Below are positions 44,148 through 52,562 of a stretch of 64,000 bases of DNA, piece after piece. Within the stretch, counting starts at the first letter, position 1. Each line of letters opens with the position of its first letter. Position numbers and translations under genes: made by a program. A model generated the notes under the pieces. That model had not been told where the DNA came from. It ran no database searches and saw only the letters and a program-made list of their open reading frames with translations. The stretch comes from Monoplex corrugatus (taxonomy: Eukaryota; Mollusca; Gastropoda; Littorinimorpha; Ranellidae), in contig CM060312.1 of the NCBI GenBank assembly GCA_030674185.1, positions 73,663,237 to 73,727,236 on the forward strand. Direction: 5' to 3'.

Positions 44148-45835
44148 ATGGCACAAAGCAGGATGGACGATACCAACCAATTCATTATCATAGGACTACT
44201 GTCCTAGATTTTCAGGGCGAAAGACCAAACAAGGACGTTATTAGAACGTTCCTTAGAGAAGCAAAAATCCTTGTTAAAGGAAGGTATATTGCCGTCCTGC
44301 AACAAGGCAGTATCAGGGACCAATATCACTTGCATATTGGTTGCACAACCTGCAAAAATCCCGGGAACTGGACCCGGGATTTCAACAAACATGTAAGGAA
44401 ATTTTGGGGGGATGAGGTTGCTGCCAACGGCACACAGCAACTGAAATCCACATGGAAGGCCTTTTTTGCCTACCTTAAAAGAAGCTTTATCCTCATGATC
44501 ACAGACGATAGGGGATTCGAAACCATGTGGAAAAACACCACTGACGAAGACATGGAACTGGCAAACAAAAAGTCACTGAGCGTACAGATGGTTAAGCTGA
44601 CTCCTGCTAACCTCTATCAAACATGTCTGCTCCACAATGTTAGCAACCAGGAAGACTGGAATGACAAAATTGACATACAAACCAAACTTCGGTGGATGAA
44701 CGCAAGCAATTTCGACTCAATGCTGCGTTCAGTGACTGACCTGATTCAGTCAGAAACCCTTCACACTGCCTACGGCAAACTTTTAGACCAAAAGTGCCAA
44801 AACAACCAGGAAAAACAGCCATCACAGTCAGAGCTGCGTGAGGGTGTTAAGGAATTGGAGAAAATTTGCAAAAGCAATGACATCAAACCAAAGGACCTGG
44901 CCAACGACATAATGAACATTCTCAATTGTACGCAGAAGAAAATTAACACGCTGATTTTCTATGGACCGTCCAACACGGGGAAGACGTTACTTGCCAACCT
45001 GATCTGCACTGCTGTCCTGTGGGGAAGGGTTGATAATAATCAGTCCTTCCCATTCGGCGACTGCGCCAACAAGAGGGCCCTGTTCCATGACGAGCCCATG
45101 ATAACTGCTGAAACAGCGCAGCAGTACAAGCAGGTCATGGGCGGGGAAGTAACGAAGGTGAACATTAAGTTCAAGAATCTCCAGACGATGAAGAGGACCC
45201 CCGTGATCATGGCGACCAACCACTTCCCATGGAAGTACTGTTCCTCGGAACAGACTGCCATGAAAAACAGAACCATTATGCACCGCTTTGGGGCCACCTA
45301 CCACTGTGAAATCAAAAGACAACTGAACGAGCACGACCTCAGGGCCTTTCTGCTGGAACACGCTGGGATGAAACGCTACAACTCAGCCTACGGGGAACAG
45401 CCAGAAGACAGCCCCAAGAAGCCGGCAGCACAGACGTACACCCACGAGGAGCAAGTCGAAATAGATGCATTGGCAGACATACTGTGGGACCTTGATGACA
45501 TCAGTGACACCGAATTTGAAGAGAAGTATCAACAGACAAAAACAGACTGGCAACTTAAAAACAATGTGACAAGGACAATATACACGACACCAAACACGCT
45601 GGAAGAACTGTACGGTGAAACGCCTCCAGAACTCACCACTCAGCACCAGCCAGAACCAAGCCTCGTTGAGGAAACCGACGAGGAAGACATGCCTGATGGC
45701 CTGTCCATATGCAGCGGAAACGTGACAAACGTGTACATAGAAGGAAGAGGAGACAGAAAAAGAAAACGAGCCAGAGACGAAGACGAGGACAACGAGGAAC
45801 AGAAGAAGGCAGTGAAGGCCAAGAAGACAGAGTAA
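44148..45835 (+). pseudogene. NS1: NS1, full length with one N-terminal break (copy B)
   Basis: ATG at 44,148 begins MAQSR-like coding. A 4-base deletion near 44,185 shifts the frame, after which it is open to TAA at 45,835 (501 codons from Met 44,330). The HUH motif (HLH in QYHLHIGC) lies just before that Met and is read in the main frame. The AYLKR segment with the candidate tyrosine, Walker A GPSNTGKT, FHDEP and PVIMATN are all present, followed by an acidic region and a basic KRKRARDE tail, probably a nuclear signal. The single defect suggests recent loss. Translation from an internal Met would lack the nickase motif. Confidence 0.88.
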
Positions 45836-45951
45836 GAATGCGTGTGATTGGTTGTTTATTGTTGCAATTAAAAGTTCAAACAAAAAGAGCCATTGGCCAA
45901 AAACATCTTTAAAAGAAGGGTGAATACCTTGATTGCAAACAGTCTATCATT
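45836..45951 (+). promoter_or_regulatory. VP promoter (copy B)
   Basis: Two inverted CCAAT boxes (TGATTGGTTG near 45,846 and CCATTGGCC at 45,890) and a TATA-like TTTAAAAG (45,907-45,914) in the 116-bp gap between NS1 and VP. The TATA word is weaker than TATAAAAG in copies A and D. Confidence 0.65.
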
Positions 45952-48747
45952 ATGGCTGGAGTTGATAGCACCGTTACTAGTGCTAATACTAGTCCCAACA
46001 ACTATGTCACCAAGACGTTCAGAAGAAACTTCATCTTCGAGGTGGAAAACTACGGCACGCCTGCCATTTACATTGGGCGAGACGGATATGGCCATAGGAG
46101 CGGTCTCTGCGCTGTGCCTGTTAGTCACCTACAGAACTATGTGGTGGGTTCAACATGGCTCAAGCATACAAGACAGTACGCTGCCTGGAGACCCAAAGCA
46201 ATCAGCATTGTGTTCAGCAACGGACAGAGCTTCGAAAGCAAGGCCATCAGCGCAAACGGTACGATGATACCAGCACTGGTTCCAAACAGCCAGATCTATA
46301 TGAGGATTCACAAAGATAACATTCAAAGATTCAGTAACCCTGAAAATTTTGTTAAGTTCTGGGACCTGGAAGTAGACAGCAACGAGGACGAGTGGATCAC
46401 AGCAAGACAGGAACTGAACACAGAAACGGTAAGACTACCAGAGATTAGCTGGGGAGCAAATGCTGACGTCAGACACGGCTACACAGACAGAAACAACCTA
46501 CCATCAGTGGTATACAGACCAGGACAGGGAAATCCGTTCAACTTCAAGTGGAACAGATCATCTGCTGATGATAACAACTGGATGCTACTGTCCTATCCAG
46601 AATGGATGCTAAGAAACCAGTACCAAGACGAGTACCACCAGCTAGGGGAGATAACTATGCACGACCAGCTGATGGGAGCGTACGGCAGAAGAAGTGCGTA
46701 TCAGATGGTAACACCAAGATGGTTGCACATGGAAACCAACTGGCCCTACTGGCAGCCAAACAAAAACCACATAGACAGAACATGGACAGTGAGCAGACAT
46801 GAAAAAACGGTGGGTGAAAGCAGAGGATACTATCCCATACAGACACAAGTTTGTAGTGGATTTTCTAACCCAATCCCAAACCTCCTACTGTACATTCCCA
46901 ACACGTATGACGACCAGAACAACCTGTTGCATCACAAGATTCGATTTGAAGCAAGTTATACCATTACACTGGAGTTAATGGGAAGAACAGGCTGGGAAAC
47001 AGATCAACCGTTAGATGGAGTCATGACAAACTACCTGGTAAACGGGGACCCAACATCAGAGAACCAGAGTGACTGGAACGATGCCTACATAGGAACAGGC
47101 GGGAAAGTACAAAGCATCAAAGATGTCATTGAACTCACAAAACTGATGACAAAAGTAGAGTACGTCAAAGCATTCAGTGACACAATGATGAGTGAAACAG
47201 ACAACAAAAAAGAAAGAGACAGACTTAATCAACAAAGAAGCAAACCTATGAAAAGAAAAGACATAGAAACACACAGAATACCAACAGAAGGAGGAAAAAG
47301 AGCAAAAACAATGCCAACAAATGCAGAGGACATAGAGCCAAGACCTGAAAATATGGCAGAACAGGTAACAGCAACAGATGATAATGAAAGACTGAAAGAA
47401 AACTACAGTGCAGACAGACCAGACATAGACTGGGGCAACACGTCAACGTATGCATTCCTGACAACAAGATTCGGAAACATGGCACTCACAGGAATAAGAT
47501 TCCTAACACAGCTGAAAACACCAAGTTCCTTCACGTACAAAACATGGTATGAAGATAAAAACTTCAAGACCTACAACGGACTAAAAAATCCAGAGTTCCC
47601 GTTTACAATAGACACATATGATGTGGACATGGATATGGGAACCAACATTCTCACAGCCACACAAGCATTCCTGGGAGACATAGTCTTCGACTTCAGTCAA
47701 ACACAGTCCAGTCAACACACAAGAAGAAACACAAAAGAAATGTACAAGTACGTACTGAAGGATGCAGTAAAGTCCTACATTAGACACTACAGAAAAAGAG
47801 GAACATCCTACAACTGGATCACAGGAGCAACAGAAGTGGGATTAGCCTACTTGTGGCCAAAACTTGTACAGTTTGTGCAAGCAGCAACAAAGACACTGAA
47901 TGCAGCAGAAAAAACAGAAGCACAAAGCAAGTTCAGCTTTCCAAAAGACAATGTCAAACTGGAAAACATCCTCAGAAACTTCTGGGCCATTGTGTACAAC
48001 GTTGGAATGGACAAAAACCCCAGTGATGCAGAAAGTATTACAGACTTGGAACCAGCAGGCACACTGTTTGGAGAAGCAAGCATGAAAGCCACAAGATGGT
48101 TACTCAACCAAGGCACCAAATTCAATTTGCCCTTTGGAATGAAATCAAATCATGTGAGAAAAAGAAGGGACATTACCTATGTGGAACCAACACAAGTCAC
48201 AGTGCAAGAATGCTACCTATGGATCTATCTCACACAAGCGGGATACACCATACAGTGGCCACAAGCAGAAGCCAACGTCTTCCCCATACTTCAACAACTG
48301 CAAATGATGTACAACGAACAAGGAGAAAACATCCTGCACGCTCTGAAACAAAAAGAAGTGTACTCACATGCCAACAAAGATTGGGAACAAAGCAGTCACC
48401 ACAAGTACATCACAGACTACATGTGGATAGCAGATTCCACCATGCAAACAGCAAGTCTCACCTACGGATTTCCAGATCAACTCACAGTACCAGAATTCTG
48501 GGACAACGTACCTACAGAACTCAAAGCAAAACTCAAAACCATGGCTACCAAAAACCAACTCATCCCATCAGAATGCACCAAAAACTGGGACGACATCGGC
48601 AAATGCACCAACTTCAAAATGTACTCCATGGTCCTCAAACCAGACAAAGCTGACATCGAAAACGTCAACCCAAGCATCGACGTCGAACTGCCGGCAAAAC
48701 TGTACCTGCACCCCAAAAAAGGATACCCCCTTACAATCAATGTCTAA
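45952..48747 (+). CDS. VP: VP capsid protein, intact (copy B)
   Basis: 931 codons, ATG to TAA. The first 370 residues look like a parvovirus-type capsid core: RQYAAWRPKAISIVFSNGQ near 80-100, a Pro/Tyr/Trp-rich middle with NWPYWQPNKNHIDRTW near 265, and PIPNLLLYIPNTYDDQNNLL near 310. A charged linker with MKRKDIETHR and GGKRAKTM (425-450, possible nuclear signal) follows. The C-terminal 450 residues (YKTWYEDKNF..., YNWITGATEVGLAYLWPKL, ECYLWIYLTQAGY) match nothing I know. No phospholipase A2 motif of the VP1 unique region is visible. The protein is longer than most parvovirus capsid proteins. An intact 2.8-kb frame argues for recent integration or selection. Confidence 0.85.
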   Translation: MAGVDSTVTSANTSPNNYVTKTFRRNFIFEVENYGTPAIYIGRDGYGHRSGLCAVPVSHLQNYVVGSTWLKHTRQYAAWRPKAISIVFSNGQSFESKAISANGTMIPALVPNSQIYMRIHKDNIQRFSNPENFVKFWDLEVDSNEDEWITARQELNTETVRLPEISWGANADVRHGYTDRNNLPSVVYRPGQGNPFNFKWNRSSADDNNWMLLSYPEWMLRNQYQDEYHQLGEITMHDQLMGAYGRRSAYQMVTPRWLHMETNWPYWQPNKNHIDRTWTVSRHEKTVGESRGYYPIQTQVCSGFSNPIPNLLLYIPNTYDDQNNLLHHKIRFEASYTITLELMGRTGWETDQPLDGVMTNYLVNGDPTSENQSDWNDAYIGTGGKVQSIKDVIELTKLMTKVEYVKAFSDTMMSETDNKKERDRLNQQRSKPMKRKDIETHRIPTEGGKRAKTMPTNAEDIEPRPENMAEQVTATDDNERLKENYSADRPDIDWGNTSTYAFLTTRFGNMALTGIRFLTQLKTPSSFTYKTWYEDKNFKTYNGLKNPEFPFTIDTYDVDMDMGTNILTATQAFLGDIVFDFSQTQSSQHTRRNTKEMYKYVLKDAVKSYIRHYRKRGTSYNWITGATEVGLAYLWPKLVQFVQAATKTLNAAEKTEAQSKFSFPKDNVKLENILRNFWAIVYNVGMDKNPSDAESITDLEPAGTLFGEASMKATRWLLNQGTKFNLPFGMKSNHVRKRRDITYVEPTQVTVQECYLWIYLTQAGYTIQWPQAEANVFPILQQLQMMYNEQGENILHALKQKEVYSHANKDWEQSSHHKYITDYMWIADSTMQTASLTYGFPDQLTVPEFWDNVPTELKAKLKTMATKNQLIPSECTKNWDDIGKCTNFKMYSMVLKPDKADIENVNPSIDVELPAKLYLHPKKGYPLTINV

Positions 48748-48829
48748 AATATTGGAACAATAAAGCATTTTTCAAACAAAACAAGTTTTAATGAGTGATG
48801 ATATGAAAAATGTGGTATGTTGTTGTTTA
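48748..48829 (+). terminator. polyA signal and viral 3' end (copy B)
   Basis: AATAAA at 48,759-48,764, then a sequence parallel to the copy A hairpin (CAAAACAAGTTTT) and GATGATATGAAAAATGTG before array sequence returns. Confidence 0.65.
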
Positions 48830-49231
48830 CCCCAGACCACACACAGGTTGATTGCCCCAAAACCGAATGCGACACTCCTACAGCCACATCAACCCATTCT
48901 CTTTCATGTGGCAACATTATCCACCCACCCCTCTGCAGGCTCACAGACATTATCCACCCACCCCTCTGCAGGCTCACGGACCACCGCCTGGAGAAGGAAG
49001 CGTGCCATGGAAGAAGATCCTCAGCATATTGTCAAGCCGAGGAAAGTGACGTCTTGTGGACTCTGCAAGCAAGAACGTGGCAGTGGTCACCGGCAGTACT
49101 ATGGACAGTGGTGGTGCCCTGAAAAGTCATCCATGTCCTTCGAGGAGTGGATGCGAGCACAGAGGGCAGCCCGCTCCATCAAAAAGAAAGATGCCGGTGC
49201 CAGCGCAGCGACCACCAGAACCACAGACTGA
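48830..49231 (+). pseudogene. unit 4: 3' part of the family X exon
   Basis: Only the end of the exon remains after copy B replaced its start. It contains the doubled CACCCACCCCTCTGCAGGCT word and the full zinc-binding-like block, and is open to TGA at 49,231. Confidence 0.6.
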
Positions 49232-49928
49232 TCCTTGGACAGGGCCGCTTGACACTGTGAGGATTTTCCTTCATTGTCCTTCAGCCGGGCAATTCCCAAA
49301 AGTCCACAACAACCTGCATCAGCCTCACTGGATTGGACCCAACCACTGCAGTTCCAGGCACCAGCAACAACCACAGAGGGCAGCACCACCATCCAGCTCT
49401 GGAAAGGGCTCCAAACCAAAGCAGACATCTATTTCGTTTTTCTTTTCAAAATAGGGCGAGTGTCTTTGTATACTAATGTTTGCATGTGATCTATGGATGA
49501 AACTGTAAAAAAACCCATATTTTTTATACCCTCTAAATGTTTGAACTTTTTGCCCAAAATGCACCAGATTTTAATGTCTGAAAATTTTTTCCCCCCAGAC
49601 CGCCTTAGATTTTTTTGGTTTCCTCTTTTTCCAATTCCCACCCCTGATATATATATATATATATATAAACATTGAACATACACATGTACACACACAGGTC
49701 TTATTCAGTGCCTGTTTATGGATCGGTTGGGTTTTCGTTTCATATCATTTGAAATGTACGAGTGTTTACAGTCATAAATGAATTAGCTACTGCTCATACA
49801 ATAGGACACAGCTTGTGCTTTTTTAACGGGACAAGGTTTTCTGCTTGTTGAACATGACAGTACTTTTTTGATGTTAAGTCTGTTTCCATTCCTAATGTCT
49901 TTTCTTCTTCTTTTGTCTGCCACATTAG

Positions 49929-50667
49929 GCACGACAGACGCACCAGACAACAGGAGGAGAAAGTCCTGGAGATGGGCATCCCCTTGCAACCCCCCCAGAG
50001 CACAACAACGTGTCCGCCAGCCAGCCAGGCCCCCAGAACCTTACAGATGAGCAGTGCTCGCAAGATCACTGTTCATCTTCCTGAGAACAGTGCGGGCCAG
50101 GCCAATTTTAAACGGCTGCAGGCACCCTCACAACTGCCATCGGTGCCGCCGCAGGTTGTCCAAACGTCATCTGGACAACCTGTCGTGATTGTGCCACGGT
50201 TGCAGGGTTGGCCATGTCCAGCCATCTTCAGGCTGAGCCCTGTTGATTCTGGTGCGGCTCACCCACCCCAGACCACACACAGGTTGATTGCCCCAAAACC
50301 GAATGCGACACTCCTACAGCCACATCAACCCATTCCCTTTCATGTGGCAACATTATCCACCCACCCCTCTGCAGGCTCACAGACATTATCCACCCACCCC
50401 TCTGCAGGCTCATGGACCACCGCCTGGAGAAGGAAGCGTGCCATGGAAGAAGATCCTCAGCATATTGTCAAGCCGAGGAAAGTGACGTCTTGTGGACTCT
50501 GCAAGCAAGAACGTGGCAGTGGTCACCGGCAGTACTATGGACAGTGGTGGTGCCCTGAAAAGTCATCCATGTCCTTCGAGGAGTGGATGCGAGCACAGAG
50601 GGCAGCCCGCTCCATCAAAAAGAAAGATGCCGGTGCCAGCGCAGCGACCACCAGAACCACAGACTGA
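49929..50667 (+). CDS. unit 5: C-terminal exon of gene family X, open and complete
   Basis: Open from the acceptor CACATTAG (49,921-49,928) to TGA at 50,667; 231 codons from the first ATG (49,972) and 14 more upstream. Residues in order: HDRRTRQQEEKVLEMG, SSARKITVHLPENSAGQ, a proline-rich centre, TAWRRKRAM, then SCGLCKQERGSGHRQYYGQW with WCPE and MSFEEWMRAQRAARS. The Cys/His arrangement suggests a small zinc-binding end. It is the best-preserved unit. Upstream exons of a related gene may be those at 62.9-64 kb. No promoter or ATG context of its own is recognised. Confidence 0.55.
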
Positions 50668-50935
50668 TCCTTGGACAGGGCCGCTTGACACTGTGAGGAT
50701 TTTCCTTCATTGTCCTTCAGCCGGGCAATTCCCAAAAGTCCACAACAACCTGCATCAGCCTCACTGGATTGGACCCAACCACTGCAGTTCCAGGCACCAG
50801 CAACAACCACAGAGGGCAGCACCACCATCCAGCTCTGGAAAGGGCTCCAAACCAAAGCAGACATCTATTTCGTTTTTCTTTTCAAAATAGGGTGAGTGTC
50901 TTTGTATACTAATGTTTGCATGTGATCTATGGATG

Positions 50936-51218
50936 ATCAATCGGAGCCCCAGCTCCGCGAAGCGAGTGCGTTAAAGGGGCGTAGATGATCGGACTACGTG
51001 TCTAAACATGTTTTCAGTATTTGCATACTATGACATCATATCCGGTAACGCTGTGACGTCATATCCGTTTAAAACTGTATATATACAACACACATCGAAC
51101 CAAAATTCATTCTCACTTCCGAGACAAGCGGCTTAGACAAAAGATGGCACAAAGTAGAATGGATGACACAAACCAATTCGTGCAGTACCATAGGACAACA
51201 GTCCTAGACTGCGATAAA
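50936..51218 (+). mobile_element. endogenous parvovirus-like fragment, copy C
   Basis: Joined to array unit 6 at ATGGATGA/TCAATCGG. It has a GC-rich stretch with stem GGAGC-CCCA-GCTCC (50,943-50,956) and the word TGCGTTAAAGGGGCGTAG (50,967-50,984). The NS1 promoter (ATTTGCAT 51,019, TGACGTCA 51,054, TATATATA near 51,078) follows, then ATG 51,144 and about 22 NS1 codons to 51,209. The rest is replaced by module M1. The GC-rich left end is a candidate remnant of a terminal hairpin. Confidence 0.8.
51144..51209 (+). pseudogene. NS1: NS1 N-terminal stub (copy C)
   Basis: Twenty-two codons homologous to the start of NS1 in copies D and E (MAQSR... to VLD), cut at the junction with the module M1 left end. 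It has no catalytic motif. Confidence 0.8.
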
Positions 51219-51243
51219 AGGGCGTAAGCTACTTGGTGATCGA

Positions 51244-51266
51244 GCTTCTTCTTCAAGAAGAAAGTT
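51244..51266. other. hairpin at the left end of M1
   Basis: CTTCTTCTT pairs with AAGAAGAAAG around a short loop. M2 has the equivalent TTTCTTTTTTCAAAGAAAA at 60,112-60,130: the sequence changed but the stem is kept. Confidence 0.6.
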
Positions 51267-51439
51267 TTAACTTAGATTATGTATGATACTTTTAAGCGCT
51301 AAATTACATGTCTGTTTTTTCCCAAGCTTTAATAACTTTCATGGGCTTATCGCCTCATTCCACTTTCAAAGCTAAAAAAACTTTGACATGTTTAATTAGC
51401 ACTTAAGGTTATAATACTAGTAGAAAGATTAAAAATAGA

Positions 51440-51857
51440 TTTATAAGTTATAAATAGACACCGGAAGTGACGTCATAGATAAGACCAAAAACACATCACA
51501 TATAAAGGGAAGTAACTCCAATAGACTACACACACTTAGACCAAAATAAACGTTTTTTCTAGTAGAAGTATTAGAAAAGAACTAGTCACCTTAAAGTAAC
51601 TTGTTAAACCAAGTTTCAGACCATAGATAATAAAAGGGGGATTATCTTGATGGCATTGTTAAAGGCGTTGAGAACGTTAAAGACCGTTGAGAGGTGACCG
51701 ATAGGGGGAGCAGTGTGTGTTATAGTAAACCGATAGGGGGCACTGTATGTCATACTAAAACTATATATACCAAGCAGTCACACAGTAGAAGCACTACAAT
51801 TTGTAGACACTTAGCAACTCATAGACACAGAGAATAGATTTAAAAGCAAAAGAAAAC
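51440..51857 (+). promoter_or_regulatory. M1 upstream regulatory region
   Basis: An ETS site overlaps a CRE in CCGGAAGTGACGTCA (51,461-51,475), with TATAAAGG at 51,501. Further down, CCGATAGGGGG occurs twice (51,699 and 51,730), the second followed by CACTGT. TATATATA (51,762-51,769) stands 90 bp before the ATG. M2 has the same order (GGAAGTGACGTCATATATAAAG near 60,309; AATAGGGGGCACT; TATATATA at 60,819). Confidence 0.65.
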
Positions 51858-52292
51858 ATGGAGCAAGTACTGGTCATGTTAGAGCTACAGCAGGAAACGA
51901 TGTCTGAGTTGCAAAGACAAATCCAAAGACAGAAAGATGTTTTAAAAGACATACTAGCAGAGACAGTGAAGCAGGTAGTTAAAGACCATAAAAGATTCAA
52001 CTACAGTACCATGAAGATGACAAGAGAGGGCTACTTGGAACAACAAAGAGACCAAGTTAGACAGAGTGAATGTAGAAGAAGAATAATAAGTGAGGTCTTC
52101 AGGCAAAGACAGAGAATTAATGAAATGCTGACTCACTTAGTGAAACAGAAGAAGAACTTGGAAGAGGTAGAGAAGCAGATGTATAGACAGATACACAGAG
52201 TGTATGAAAAGAACCGACTGTGGTCACAACTGAAAAGGAATCAGGAGCAGTTAGACAGAAGAATGAGCACTGAGAAAACACAGTCAGAATAA
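51858..52292 (+). CDS. 144-aa charged, probably coiled-coil protein (M1)
   Basis: Starts MEQVLVMLELQQETMSELQR and is rich in Gln, Glu, Lys and Arg throughout. Leu, Met, Val and Ile recur at heptad-like spacing, especially at 1-50 and 90-130 (MLTHLVKQKKNLEEVEKQM). Two basic patches follow (RRRIISEVFRQRQR). No Cys/His cluster, signal peptide or membrane segment is present. It has its own TATA box and precedes the NS1 paralog by 270 bp in the same direction. A copy lies in M2 with one late frame break. I do not recognise the family. A small oligomeric nucleic-acid-binding or packaging protein is a guess from composition only. Confidence 0.75.
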   Translation: MEQVLVMLELQQETMSELQRQIQRQKDVLKDILAETVKQVVKDHKRFNYSTMKMTREGYLEQQRDQVRQSECRRRIISEVFRQRQRINEMLTHLVKQKKNLEEVEKQMYRQIHRVYEKNRLWSQLKRNQEQLDRRMSTEKTQSE

Positions 52293-52479
52293 GGTAGCTA
52301 TTTTTAGCTACAACAGCAAACAACTATGGCTGCCATGATAATAATAACTTATTTTACTACAGTGTAGCAACAAAAAAGTGCAACAATGTTATACATAGTT
52401 TTGTAAAACAAAGTTTCAACAGAGCTATAAATAGAAGAACCAGTTTAAACTTGTTTTCTGCTGATAAAGTGTAAATGTG

Positions 52480-52562
52480 AAGATAGAGGATGGTATATAA
52501 GAGCCAACACAGAGTGACAACTAAGACATTCTAAACTTTGTCATCCAAGCGTTACAACTACT
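52480..52562 (+). promoter_or_regulatory. TATA promoter of the NS1 paralog
   Basis: TATATAAG at 52,494-52,501 lies about 60 bp before ATG 52,563, a normal TATA-to-ATG distance for these viral genes. Confidence 0.6.

Larger units (their letters stand above)
44017..48829 (+). mobile_element. endogenous parvovirus-like element, copy B, nearly complete
   Basis: 4.8 kb, from the NS1 promoter to beyond the VP polyA signal. That is within the 4-6 kb range of parvovirus genomes. It replaces about 600 bp of array unit 4, between the (TA)n run and CCCCAGACCACAC. The order is promoter, NS1 (one small deletion), VP promoter, VP (intact), AATAAA. Terminal hairpins are absent. Junction microhomology is TA-rich at the left and CCCC at the right. 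Confidence 0.92.
35037..50935 (+). repeat. tandem array of about 1.42-kb units, interrupted by viral DNA
   Basis: Each unit runs from a hAT 3' tail (CAACCACTGCAGTTCCAGGC), over its terminal repeat CCCACCCCTG and (TA)n, then host-like DNA (ACATTGAACATACACATGTA), an intron end CTGCCACATTAG, an exon, and back to the next hAT tail. Unit starts are 35,037, 36,365, 37,813, 43,686, 49,340 and 50,776. Acceptor-to-acceptor distance in the first two units is 1,421 bp. Unit 3 is split by viral copy A (38,395-42,925), unit 4 by copy B (about 44,017-48,829), and the last unit ends at viral copy C (50,936). Units are nearly identical, so amplification is recent. Confidence 0.85.

Noticed and set aside
44987..45361. 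Minus-strand ORFs inside NS1 and VP
   Set aside because: They mirror the coding strand and shift or break among copies while the plus-strand motifs are kept.
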